From NCBI GenBank assembly GCA_027310305.1, contig DAIDBD010000063.1, positions 1-59,682 on the forward strand: a stretch of DNA of 59,682 bases, in the 5' to 3' direction. Origin of the DNA: Herminiimonas sp. Its GTDB lineage: Bacteria > Pseudomonadota > Gammaproteobacteria > Burkholderiales > Burkholderiaceae_D. Shown one piece after another: positions 49,198 through 57,679 of this stretch (position 1 is the first letter of the stretch; each line of letters opens with the position of its first letter). The position numbers were made by a program, and so were the translations under genes. Under the pieces are notes generated by a model. The model saw only the letters and a program-made list of their open reading frames with translations, made no database searches and had not been told where the DNA came from.

Positions 49198-50262
49198 CTA
49201 CTCCGAACGCTCCTTCGCCAGCGATGCCATATCGATGACAAAGCGATACTTCACATCGCTCTTCAGCATGCGTTCGAAGGCATCGTTGATTTTCTGGATC
49301 GGGATCATTTCAATGTCGGATACGATCCCGTGCTCGCCGCAAAAATCGAGCATCTCCTGCGTTTCCGCTATGCCGCCGATCAATGAACCGGCAAGCTGAC
49401 GGCGCTTCAAGATGAGGTTGAATACCTGCGGCGACGGGTGCGGCGATGCGGGCGCACCGACCAGGGTCATGGTCCGATCGCGTTTCAGCAGCACCATGAA
49501 CGCATCCAGGTTATGCGGAGCGGCGACGGTGTTGAGGATGAAATCAAGCGAATTTTCATGTGCCGCCATTTCCGACCGATCTGTCGACAGCACGGCTTCA
49601 TCCGCGCCGAGGCGAAGAGCATCTTCTTTCTTGCCTTTCGAGGTAGTGAAAAGCACGACGTGCGCGCCCATCGCATGCGCGATCTTGATGCCCATGTGCC
49701 CCAGACCGCCCAGCCCGACGATGCCGACCTTGTGGCCTTTTCCCACTTTCCAGTGACGCAACGGCGAAAAAGTGGTGATGCCGGCGCATAGCAATGGCGC
49801 GGCAGCCGCAGGGTCGAGATTGTCGGGGATGCGCAATACGAATTTTTCATTCACGACAATGTTGCTGGCATAGCCGCCGAACGTCATGCCGCCGACATGC
49901 ATTTCCTCCCCGTTGTAGGTGCCGACGAAACCGTTTTCGCAATATTGCTCCAGCCCTTCGCTGCAACTCGCGCAGCGTTGACAGGAATCCACCATGCAGC
50001 CAACGCCGACCAGATCGCCTTGCTTGGAGCGGCTGACATGTGCGCCGACGCGCGTGACGCGGCCCACGATTTCATGTCCGGGGACGACCGGATAAACGGT
50101 ATTGCCCCATTCATTGCGCGCCGTGTGCAAATCGGAATGACAGACGCCGCAATAAAGAATATCGATCTGCACATCGTCCGCACCCGGTTCGCGGCGCTTG
50201 AACCGCATCATGTCGAGCGGTTCGTGCGATGCGGCTGCGCCATAGCCAATGGATTCAAGCAT
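49198..50262 (-). CDS. Zinc-dependent alcohol dehydrogenase (YahK/CAD type)
   Basis: 354 residues. Catalytic zinc ligands in ILYCGVCHSDLHTARNEW and VPGHEIVGRV; structural zinc cysteines in SCQRCASCSEGLEQYCENG; NAD(P)-binding GIVGLGGLGHMG. This is the cinnamyl-alcohol-dehydrogenase-like YahK group, which reduces broad aldehydes with NADPH. Its 3' end is duplicated at 47186-47275 on the far side of the cassette array. ATG 50262 starts MLESIGYGAA; further upstream the frame has no similarity. Confidence 0.9.
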   Translation of the reverse strand: MLESIGYGAAASHEPLDMMRFKRREPGADDVQIDILYCGVCHSDLHTARNEWGNTVYPVVPGHEIVGRVTRVGAHVSRSKQGDLVGVGCMVDSCQRCASCSEGLEQYCENGFVGTYNGEEMHVGGMTFGGYASNIVVNEKFVLRIPDNLDPAAAAPLLCAGITTFSPLRHWKVGKGHKVGIVGLGGLGHMGIKIAHAMGAHVVLFTTSKGKKEDALRLGADEAVLSTDRSEMAAHENSLDFILNTVAAPHNLDAFMVLLKRDRTMTLVGAPASPHPSPQVFNLILKRRQLAGSLIGGIAETQEMLDFCGEHGIVSDIEMIPIQKINDAFERMLKSDVKYRFVIDMASLAKERSE

Positions 50263-50527
50263 GTTCGTCCTCGTGGTGAAAATTGATGGGGCCAGCAGGC
50301 GACTGAAATATTGAATTGCCGTTAACCGCCGACGCTGACTGCTAGACGTCAATCTTGGCAGAAAATTCATTATTGCGTTTGACGCTGCATTGCTGGAAGG
50401 ACACCTGTGCGGCAACGCCCTGCACCGCTGCCATGAACATTCTGTTATGGGCGTTGCAGTTGGAACGCCGTCATGAAATCGTGTGCATTGCGCACACTGC
50501 GACGGCTTTTCGGTGCGAAGAAAATAT

Positions 50528-51256
50528 TTACGCAGAACCGAGCCGCAGACCCAGGGCGCGCAGCAATTTCGCGCCATCGCCCCGCCATGCGCTTCCGTGC
50601 ATGCACGCCAACGTTGCCGGCGCTTCGCCGGCCAGTTTTTCGATCAGGGCCGCCGTATTCGTCGAATGCGAAAAATAATCCATCGGTTGACGGAACGCTT
50701 CGCTCGACTCCAGGATGTCATCCTCGGTCAAGGCGGCCGCTCCCATGCCGCCTTGGGTAAACAGATCGCCGCACAGCATGGTGCGGGTAGTGGTTTCCAT
50801 CAGGTAGCCGGTTTCCCACCCATGCGGCAGATGCGGTGCGTCGAGCCACTTGACCGAATGATTTCCCAGCGACAGCGTTTCGCCGTCATCCATCGCCTTG
50901 GCCGGACGGTCGGCAACATCATTGACGGATACGAGAGCGGCAATTCGACCGCATAGTGGAGATGCCTCGGGCGCTGCGGCGAGCCATTCGTTCAGGGAGC
51001 CGCATTCGTCTGCCTCGTAATGCGAAAAGCTGATATGGCGCAGCCGATTGACCGGCATGACATGTGCGACGGCTTCACGCACCAGCGGAAACATTTTTCG
51101 CGGGCCGGTATGGAACAGCAGCGGTGCGTCGTCAACGATCAGATACTGGTTGAAGGAAAAGCCGCCGGGCAGTTTGTCGGTCGGCGTGTTGATGCGGAAA
51201 ATGCCGGCAGCGATCTCTTGCACGTTCGTTCCGGTATTGGTATTGGTGATTGCCAT
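50528..51256 (-). CDS. MBL-fold metallohydrolase (oxygen-binding di-iron type)
   Basis: 242 residues. HISFSHYEADECGSLNEWL is the H-x-E-x-D-E metal motif of flavodiiron/ODP-type metallo-beta-lactamase proteins, with further ligands in HLPHGWETGYLM, LCGDLFTQGG and LACMHGSAW. The FNQYLIVDDAPLLFHTG start is typical. It likely binds a di-iron centre and O2 or NO, but has no flavodoxin domain. It heads a minus-strand group with DUF2182, DUF1326 and DUF4242 genes upstream. Confidence 0.8.
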   Translation of the reverse strand: MAITNTNTGTNVQEIAAGIFRINTPTDKLPGGFSFNQYLIVDDAPLLFHTGPRKMFPLVREAVAHVMPVNRLRHISFSHYEADECGSLNEWLAAAPEASPLCGRIAALVSVNDVADRPAKAMDDGETLSLGNHSVKWLDAPHLPHGWETGYLMETTTRTMLCGDLFTQGGMGAAALTEDDILESSEAFRQPMDYFSHSTNTAALIEKLAGEAPATLACMHGSAWRGDGAKLLRALGLRLGSA

Positions 51257-51391
51257 GATATTTTCCTGACGTCATCAAAACAGGTAGGAGCGAAAAAAAA
51301 TCGGCATTCAAGCGGGGCGCTCATCAAGCAACTTTTGGGGAAAGGTCAACGTCATTCAGTTTCAAAACATGCGTGAAGATTCATGCAAGGC

Positions 51392-52159
51392 TTATGCGAG
51401 AGAGTCGGCAACAAGCGCTGCCCCGGCTCCTGTCAGCAGCACTCCGGCAGCCTGGCCCATCCATTGTCCGGCGGGCACAAGCTTTTCAACGAGCACAAAT
51501 ATGGCCAGCCCGACTATCCACATCAGATTCATCACGCCGCCGACGAACAGGAGCAGCATCAGTCCCCAGCAACAGGCAACGCAATAGGTTCCGTGCCGCG
51601 CTCCCATTGCAAACGCGCCGCGCTTTCCTGAACGCCAGTGCGCCATGAAAAACTCGAGGGGCGAGCGGCAAAGACGCAGGCAGGAGCGCTTCAACGGCGT
51701 GAATTGATAGATGCCGGCGGCGATCAGCAGCGCGCCGGATAAACCGGTGCTTGCGGATTCCATCATGGGCGACAGCAGTTCAGCGCGTTCAAGAAAATAC
51801 TGCGCAACAAGAGCGAGCAGGCTGAAGCCGCCCCAGACAGCCAGATAACCCAAGGCAAAAAATCCGGACGCACCGGTCGCCCCGCCATCATTACGACGGG
51901 AAATCGTCCTGTGGAGAAGAATAACCGGCGCAGCGCTCGGCAGCATCATTGCCGTCATCATTACCAGCCACATGAAAAACATGAGCGCGGCATGCGATGC
52001 AGTCCAGGGCCAGACGCTCATTGCCATGACCATGCCCATGCCGTCCATTTCCTGCATGGTTCCTGCGCCCAGCAAAAGATAGGCCCAGGCTAGCGCGGTG
52101 ATGATAAACAGGCAGACGGATGTCGCCATCCGTTCGAGCCGCAGGATACGCTCTGGCAT
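51392..52159 (-). CDS. DUF2182 predicted metal-binding membrane protein
   Basis: 255 residues with about six membrane helices. MTAMMLPSAAPVILLHR and the C-terminal WRSGKRGAFAMGARHGTYCVACCWGLMLLLF are the DUF2182 signatures; the Cys-Cys pair and Met-rich stretches (MQEMDGMGMVMAMS) suggest metal handling. It is 42 bp from the DUF1326 gene, a common pairing. Function unknown. Confidence 0.85.
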   Translation of the reverse strand: MPERILRLERMATSVCLFIITALAWAYLLLGAGTMQEMDGMGMVMAMSVWPWTASHAALMFFMWLVMMTAMMLPSAAPVILLHRTISRRNDGGATGASGFFALGYLAVWGGFSLLALVAQYFLERAELLSPMMESASTGLSGALLIAAGIYQFTPLKRSCLRLCRSPLEFFMAHWRSGKRGAFAMGARHGTYCVACCWGLMLLLFVGGVMNLMWIVGLAIFVLVEKLVPAGQWMGQAAGVLLTGAGAALVADSLA

Positions 52160-52201
52160 GGCGAGCGGCAGTAAGCCGTTGAGGCAATGTTGCGGCGATG
52201 A

Positions 52202-52834
52202 CTATGCCGCAACGCCTTCAGGGGTCTGCACTACGTGGGCAAGGGTGCTGTGGCTTCCCTTGCTGTCAAATACGATTGCGCCGCTGCTGCGGATGTCCGC
52301 CGAAGCGACTTCTCCTTCGATGTGCTCAAACCCTTCGGGCATGACTACCCTGATCCGGTGCGGTGCGCCGGTTACCGGATTTTTTATCGGCTGTACCGTC
52401 GATTCGAGAACGCCCGGCACCATGAGGCGGGCATTGCGGCCTTCCTGATCGAATTCAAGCTCGACCGAAGCAAAGATCGGATCGTGCATCTTCGTGACGA
52501 TCATGCTGAAAATATGGAACAGGGATCCTTCGGCCGAATGTTTGCCCGACATGATCTGGAATAATGCATCGCGCTGCTCCGGTGTCGCTTTCCGGTCCAC
52601 GATCGGCTGCGCCTCGCCGTTGCCTTCATGCAGCGCACCGGGGAAATGCACAACCACGAAGAAACTCAGGCCATCCAGTTTTGTTTGCTCAAAGTGTCCC
52701 TTGATAATGTGCATCCCGAGGAATCCCTTGCAGTCGCCATTGGTGGGTCTTGCATTGAAATCGCACGGACACCCCCATGCACAGTTGCAATTCTTGAGCC
52801 ATTCGCCTTCGAGTCGCCAATCCGAGCGCGCCAT
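52202..52834 (-). CDS. DUF1326 protein
   Basis: 210 residues. W-x-LEGEWLKNCNCAWGCPCDFNA at the N-terminus is the DUF1326 hallmark, with the C-x-C-x3-C-x-C cysteine array that probably binds metal. It is encoded just before DUF2182 in the same direction; the pair is widespread and uncharacterised. AAAGGA precedes the ATG. Confidence 0.85.
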   Translation of the reverse strand: MARSDWRLEGEWLKNCNCAWGCPCDFNARPTNGDCKGFLGMHIIKGHFEQTKLDGLSFFVVVHFPGALHEGNGEAQPIVDRKATPEQRDALFQIMSGKHSAEGSLFHIFSMIVTKMHDPIFASVELEFDQEGRNARLMVPGVLESTVQPIKNPVTGAPHRIRVVMPEGFEHIEGEVASADIRSSGAIVFDSKGSHSTLAHVVQTPEGVAA

Positions 52835-52899
52835 GATTGTTTCCTTTCAAACTGACAGTAGTTGGGTTGGAGGTTGATGTTCGCACGGAAGGGCCGCGG

Positions 52900-53181
52900 T
52901 CAGGTTCGCGCCTCGGCGGTTGTCGGATCAATCAGGCGGCGCACTGCGCAGACCTTATTTACGGGAAAGCCGCCCTGTTGCGCATGCTCGCGGATGAGAT
53001 CCTCATCAGGGGCAATATAAACGCAGTAAATCTTGTCGTCCGTAACGTAACTTTCCTGCCATTGAATGTCCGGGCCGAGCTGGCGAAGGACGTCACAGGA
53101 TTTTGCGGAGATCTGCTGCAATTCCGTACTGGAGAGTTTTCCCGCGCCGGGCAATTCGCGCTCGATAACGTACTTGGGCAT
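52900..53181 (-). CDS. DUF4242 (nickel-binding-like) protein
   Basis: 93 residues. MPKYVIERELPGAG and QWQESYVTDDKIYCVYIAPDEDLIREHA with a following GGFPVNKV are the DUF4242 pattern; related proteins bind nickel. It ends 65 bp before the DUF1326 gene, same strand, so the set is probably co-transcribed. Role inferred only from family. Confidence 0.75.
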   Translation of the reverse strand: MPKYVIERELPGAGKLSSTELQQISAKSCDVLRQLGPDIQWQESYVTDDKIYCVYIAPDEDLIREHAQQGGFPVNKVCAVRRLIDPTTAEART

Positions 53182-53332
53182 TTCAGACTCCGTAAAAAAC
53201 AGGCGGTGTACCAGTATTGTATTTTCCTTCGGAATTGGAAGGGAGGACGCCGAATCTTCTGCGTTATATCAAAGCGTCTGTTTGAATGCGTTCATTCAAC
53301 AGGGCGGACATTGCCGATTACTTTTGCGTGCA

Positions 53333-54172
53333 TCATGCCGCTGCCTGCACGACCGGCAAACGCGCCTCCGTCAGCTTCAATGTCAAACATTTAGCCGATC
53401 CGCCCGCCTTCATGAATTCGGTCAGCGGCGTTTGCCGCACCGCAAAGCCGCGCGACTGCAATTCATGGGTCAGCGCGGCGGACGCGCGATTCAGGAAAAC
53501 ATGCCGGCCGCAATTGACTGCATTGCACGCAAAGTCGAATGCATCGGCGTCGACCACCGGAATCCGGTATTCAGCCGGCACGCGCGCGGCAATCCGCGCT
53601 TGGGATGCGGCATCGAACGCCGCGGGGTAGTACATCAGATAGCCGCCTTCGAGCGGACAAAAGCAGGTGTCGAGATGATAGAAACGTTCGTTGACCAGCT
53701 TCAGCGGCTGGATGTCGATATCGAGCCAGCCGGCAATCAGCGGTGCGCAGGCCTGATCCGAACGATGGCCGTAACCGAGCCACAACAGCGGCGCCTGCCG
53801 GTCCAGCAACGCATCGCCGGCGCCTTCGAACGGCATGCCGGGCGGCAGCGTGAATACCTCGAAACCCTGCGTTGCGAACCATGCGGCGAAATGCGGTTCT
53901 TCTGCCTGCCGCTCCGGATGGCGAAAGCGCGACAGCACGAACTTGCTGTCCAGCACCAGCCCGGCATTGGCGGTAAACACCATGTCCGGCACGCTCGGCG
54001 CAGCCATCACGCGTTCGACTTGCGCAACCTTGCCGATCAACCGGGTCAAGGCATTCCATTGACGTGTCGCCGCCTGGTTGTCGCCGCGCGCGACATTGCC
54101 TTCCATCCAGGGGTTGATCACATAAGCGACTTCGAAATGATCCGGTGCGCACATCAGGTAACGGTCGGTCAC
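53333..54172 (-). CDS. Dimethylarginine dimethylaminohydrolase-like amidinohydrolase
   Basis: 279 residues, DDAH / arginine-deiminase superfamily (also called CtlX-like). Visible catalytic and substrate residues: MVFTANAG, the E116-GAGD stretch, H166 in FYHLDTCF, and the nucleophile C262 in GGSAKCLTL. It could hydrolyse methylarginine to citrulline, or act on arginine or ornithine derivatives. It lies next to ornithine aminotransferase and an Lrp regulator, pointing to arginine/ornithine catabolism. A repeat element separates it from rocD. Confidence 0.8.
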   Translation of the reverse strand: MTDRYLMCAPDHFEVAYVINPWMEGNVARGDNQAATRQWNALTRLIGKVAQVERVMAAPSVPDMVFTANAGLVLDSKFVLSRFRHPERQAEEPHFAAWFATQGFEVFTLPPGMPFEGAGDALLDRQAPLLWLGYGHRSDQACAPLIAGWLDIDIQPLKLVNERFYHLDTCFCPLEGGYLMYYPAAFDAASQARIAARVPAEYRIPVVDADAFDFACNAVNCGRHVFLNRASAALTHELQSRGFAVRQTPLTEFMKAGGSAKCLTLKLTEARLPVVQAAA

Positions 54173-54236
54173 GGGCAGATCCTTTCAGAATTACTCAGAC
54201 GTCAAAAATTACAGCGACAGTCGAATTGCATGTACT

Positions 54237-54332
54237 CCTTCCCTTTCAAGGGGAAGGTTGGGATGGGGATGGGTGCAACTGCGATAGAGATAATCCATCC
54301 CCACCCTAGCCCTCCCCTTGAAGGGGAGGGAA
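54237..54332. repeat. Imperfect palindromic GC/G-rich repeat
   Basis: Inverted arms around CCTTTCAAGGGGAAGG and its complement CCCTCCCCTTGAAGGGGAGG (about 75-80% matched) in the gap between the DDAH-like gene and rocD. A type of dispersed repeat seen in many GC-rich genomes; nothing else is recognised in the 202-bp gap. Confidence 0.6.
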
Positions 54333-54374
54333 CGCGAAAGTTATTCGTCGCCTGATTTACTGACTTCTCTGTAA

Positions 54375-55610
54375 TCACGCAGCAATACGATCCTCGCTGC
54401 TGCGGCGCGCCATCGGCAGCGTATCGAACACCGCGCCGATGATCGCCAGCGCCGCATCGATTTCGGCTTCGGTGATGATCAGCGGCGGCGCGAAACGCAC
54501 CACCGTCGCATGCGTATCCTTGGACAGGATGCCGTGCCGCATCAAGTGTTCGCAAAATGCGCGTGCCGAAATCACCTCCGGTTCCAGTTCCAGCCCGATC
54601 AGCAATCCCTTGCCGCGTACTTCGCGAATCGCCGGATGAACAATTGCGCGCAATCCATCCATCAGCCGTTTGCCAAGCAGTTGCGCGCGCTCAGCCAGCC
54701 GTTCGTCATGCAACAGGCGCAACGCCGCGCTGCCGACCGCGGTGGCCAGCGGATTGCCGCCGAACGTGCTGCCGTGGTCGCCCGGATTGAATACGCCCAT
54801 CACGTCTTCGCGCGCCAGAAAAGCGGACAGCGGCAGCAAGCCGCCGCCGAGCGCCTTGCCGAGAATCAGGCCGTCCGGCTTGACCGCTTCATGCTCGCAC
54901 GCCAGCAGGCGGCCGGTGCGGCCCAGCCCGGTTTGCACCTCGTCGCAGATCAGCAGCACATTGCGGCGGGTGCAAATTGCGCGGCACTGCGCCAGATAAC
55001 CGGCGGGCGGCACGATGATGCCGGCTTCGCCCTGGATCGGCTCCACCAGAAACGCAGCGGTGCGCGGCGTGATGGCCGCTTCCAGCGCGGCGGCATCGCC
55101 GAACGGCACCGACACGAATCCCGGTGCGAACGGCCCGAAACCGTCGCGGTATTGCGCCTCCGACGAGAAGCCGACGATGGTCGTGGTGCGTCCCGCGAAA
55201 TTGCCGTTGCACACGATGATCTCGGCGCATCCGTTGGCGATTCCCTTGACCTTGTATCCCCATTTGCGCGCCGCCTTCAATGCGGTTTCGACCGCTTCGG
55301 CGCCGGTATTCATCGGCAGCGCCTTGGGCTGGCCGGTGGTCTCGCACAGCAATTGCAGGAACGGGCCGAGCTGGTCGGTATGGTAAGCGCGCGACGTGAC
55401 CGCAAGCTGCTGCGCCTGCGCGGTCAGCGCCGCCACCAGCGCAGGATGGCTGTGGCCGAAGCTGACCGCCGAATAGGCTGACATCATATCCAGATAACGT
55501 TTGCCGTCCACGCCCCACAGCCAGACGCCTTTGCCGCTCTTGAGCACCACCGGCAGCGGATCGTAATTGCGGGCGCAATAGCGGTTTTCCAGTTCAATCG
55601 ATCGGTTCAT
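54375..55610 (-). CDS. rocD: Ornithine--oxo-acid aminotransferase
   Basis: 411 residues, PLP class III aminotransferase. MNTGAEAVETALKAARKWGY, EPIQGEAGIIVPP, LLICDEVQTGLGRTG and the PLP lysine in ILGKALGGGLLP. The C-terminal KDTHATVVRFAPPLIIT is the ornithine-aminotransferase pattern. It makes glutamate semialdehyde from ornithine. ATG 55610 has AGGAG. Divergent Lrp regulator 135 bp upstream; DDAH-like gene downstream. Confidence 0.9.
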   Translation of the reverse strand: MNRSIELENRYCARNYDPLPVVLKSGKGVWLWGVDGKRYLDMMSAYSAVSFGHSHPALVAALTAQAQQLAVTSRAYHTDQLGPFLQLLCETTGQPKALPMNTGAEAVETALKAARKWGYKVKGIANGCAEIIVCNGNFAGRTTTIVGFSSEAQYRDGFGPFAPGFVSVPFGDAAALEAAITPRTAAFLVEPIQGEAGIIVPPAGYLAQCRAICTRRNVLLICDEVQTGLGRTGRLLACEHEAVKPDGLILGKALGGGLLPLSAFLAREDVMGVFNPGDHGSTFGGNPLATAVGSAALRLLHDERLAERAQLLGKRLMDGLRAIVHPAIREVRGKGLLIGLELEPEVISARAFCEHLMRHGILSKDTHATVVRFAPPLIITEAEIDAALAIIGAVFDTLPMARRSSEDRIAA

Positions 55611-55745
55611 GGCGGCTCCTGTCGGCGCGATTTTCCATACAGATAGGATAGTCATAAACGCCTGAAACTTTTTTGCGTAATCGGGTGCCGAAAGCCTAGA
55701 ATACGAAAGAATCTTTCATGAAACTGTTTTTTATGGCGGAATACG

Positions 55746-56219
55746 ATGGATAAAATCGACCGGTACGACCGCATCCTGTTACACGCGCTGCAGTTGAACG
55801 CGCGCGCGTCGAATGTCGAACTGTCCGACCAGGCCAGCCTGTCGGCGCCGCAGTGCTATCGGCGCGTGCGGCGGCTGGAAACCGTCGGCATCATCCGCGG
55901 CTATGCGGCGCAGATCGCACCGGCGGCGATCGGGCTGGACGTGGTGGCGTTCGTCAGCCTGTCGATCGACCGCGAACAATTCAAGAAGGTGCGTGAACTG
56001 GAACAGGCGATCCGCCAGTTTCCCGAAATACTGGAGTGCTACACGATTTCCGGCGATTTCGATTATCTGCTGAAGGTGGTGGCGACCGATCTCAAATCGT
56101 TTTCCAATTTCCTGACCGACCGGCTGATGCAGGTGCCGGGCGTGTCCGGCGTGCGTTCGATGGTGTGCCTGGAAGAGATCAAGCAGGCCGGCGCGCTGCC
56201 GGTCGATCTGTCGCGCTGA
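55746..56219 (+). CDS. Lrp/AsnC-family regulator (next to rocD)
   Basis: 157 residues. N-terminal HTH (DRYDRILLHALQLNARASNVELSDQASLSAPQCYRRV) and C-terminal RAM domain (ECYTISGDFDYLLKV). It is divergent from rocD and probably controls arginine/ornithine degradation, as Lrp-like ArgR/BkdR proteins do. Ligand unknown. Confidence 0.85.
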   Translation: MDKIDRYDRILLHALQLNARASNVELSDQASLSAPQCYRRVRRLETVGIIRGYAAQIAPAAIGLDVVAFVSLSIDREQFKKVRELEQAIRQFPEILECYTISGDFDYLLKVVATDLKSFSNFLTDRLMQVPGVSGVRSMVCLEEIKQAGALPVDLSR

Positions 56220-56315
56220 CCGGGGCATGCAATGGCTTCGCCGTAGTATTGACGATCGATCGGATCACCGCACTTCCGATGCGATAACCCAATCATGCAA
56301 ATCGAAAGAAAATAC

Positions 56316-56699
56316 ATGCCGCTCGTTACGCTCACCATCCGCAAAGCCAAGACAGTCGAATTCAAATCGGCAGTGTTGGACGCCGTGCATCACGCGCTGG
56401 CGACCTCCGGCGTACCGCAAACGGATCGCTTTCAGCGCGTGCTCGAACTCGATGCCGAGGATTTCCGTTTCGATCCCGGCTATCCCGATCTGACCTCGCA
56501 ACGAACAGACGATTTCGTGCTGATCGAAATCCTGCTTTCGGTCGGGCGCAGCGTGAAGGTAAAAAAGAAAATCCTCGAAGAAATCATGACCGGCCTGGCG
56601 CATGCGCCGGGACTCGATCCGGAAAACGTGATGGTCTGCTTCAAGGAAACGTCATGGGAAAACTGGTCGTTCGGCGGCGGCCGGCTGATTCACGTCTAA
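56316..56699 (+). CDS. Tautomerase family protein
   Basis: 127 residues beginning Met-Pro-Leu, so the catalytic Pro1 is present. Contains TDRFQRVLELDAEDFRFDPGYPDL and the family-like ETSWENWSFGGGR terminus. Related to the cassette-borne tautomerase at 47989, but on ordinary chromosomal composition. Substrate unknown. ATG 56316 is preferred because it makes Pro residue 1 of the mature protein. Confidence 0.75.
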   Translation: MPLVTLTIRKAKTVEFKSAVLDAVHHALATSGVPQTDRFQRVLELDAEDFRFDPGYPDLTSQRTDDFVLIEILLSVGRSVKVKKKILEEIMTGLAHAPGLDPENVMVCFKETSWENWSFGGGRLIHV

Positions 56700-56706
56700 C
56701 CGTGCT

Positions 56707-57660
56707 TCAACCGAATCGCCCGCCTTCCATCGGAAAGCCTTTCAGGAATTCCGATGCGGGCAACCGTTTGCCGCCGGGCTTTTGCAGCTCGGTCAAACGC
56801 AGCACGCCATTGCCGCAAACGACCAGCACACCGGCGTGCGCATCGGCCGCCAGCACCTGGCCCGGATTGGCCACGGGCGATGGCGGCGCGGCTTCGGCGC
56901 GCCAGATTTTGACCGGCACGCCGTTGAACAACGCAGATGCGCCGGGAAACGGATTGAATGCACGAATTTTCCGCGCGAGGCTGTCCGCCGACTGCGTGAA
57001 GTCCAGCAGCGCTTCTTCCTTCGTGATCTTGGCGGCGTAAGTGACGCCGGCTTCCGGCTGCGGCGTCGCCGGCAATTCGCCGCGCGCCAGTTTACGCAAC
57101 GCATCGACGATCATCGCGCCGCCCATCTTCGCCAGCTTGTCATGCAAGCTGGCGGTGGTATCGCATGGCGCAATCGGCAAGCGCTGCGTCAGCAGCATCG
57201 GGCCGGTATCAAGCCCTTGTTCCATCTGCATGATGGTCACGCCGGTTTCCGCATCGCCCGCTTCGATCGCGCGATGGATCGGCGCCGCGCCGCGCCAGCG
57301 CGGCAACAGCGATGCGTGAATGTTGATGCAGCCGCGGCGAGGCATGTCGAGCACCGAGCGCGGCAGGATCAATCCATATGCCGCCACCACCATCGCATCG
57401 TGCGGCGTGGCGCGCAGCAATCGATGCGCCTCTTGTGCAATCTCCGGATATTTGCCGTCCAGCCGCAGCGATACCGGCTGCGCCACCGGAATATCGTGCG
57501 CCAGCGCAAACTGCTTGACCGCCGACGCCTGCAACTGCATGCCGCGGCCTGCCGGTCGATCCGGCTGCGTCAATACCAGGGAGATTTCAAAACCGGCGGC
57601 ATGCAATGCGTTGAGGGCGACTGCGGCGAATTCGGGCGTGCCGGCGAAGATGATTTTCAT
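56707..57660 (-). CDS. fmt: Methionyl-tRNA formyltransferase
   Basis: 317 residues. [16 protein letters not shown] at the N-terminus, [21 protein letters not shown] with the catalytic Asn-His, and a C-terminal anticodon-binding-like domain ([23 protein letters not shown]). It formylates initiator Met-tRNA. ATG 57660 is the normal start; the longer frame upstream is not similar. It usually neighbours def (peptide deformylase), which is not in this window. Confidence 0.93.
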   Translation of the reverse strand: MKIIFAGTPEFAAVALNALHAAGFEISLVLTQPDRPAGRGMQLQASAVKQFALAHDIPVAQPVSLRLDGKYPEIAQEAHRLLRATPHDAMVVAAYGLILPRSVLDMPRRGCINIHASLLPRWRGAAPIHRAIEAGDAETGVTIMQMEQGLDTGPMLLTQRLPIAPCDTTASLHDKLAKMGGAMIVDALRKLARGELPATPQPEAGVTYAAKITKEEALLDFTQSADSLARKIRAFNPFPGASALFNGVPVKIWRAEAAPPSPVANPGQVLAADAHAGVLVVCGNGVLRLTELQKPGGKRLPASEFLKGFPMEGGRFG

Positions 57661-57679
57661 CAAAACCCTGTGGAATGAA

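Noticed and set aside
50405-50500. A third copy of the MITE-like element before the dehydrogenase
   Set aside because: Only a short GAAATCGTG...GCGCACAC block is shared; ends are not recognisable.
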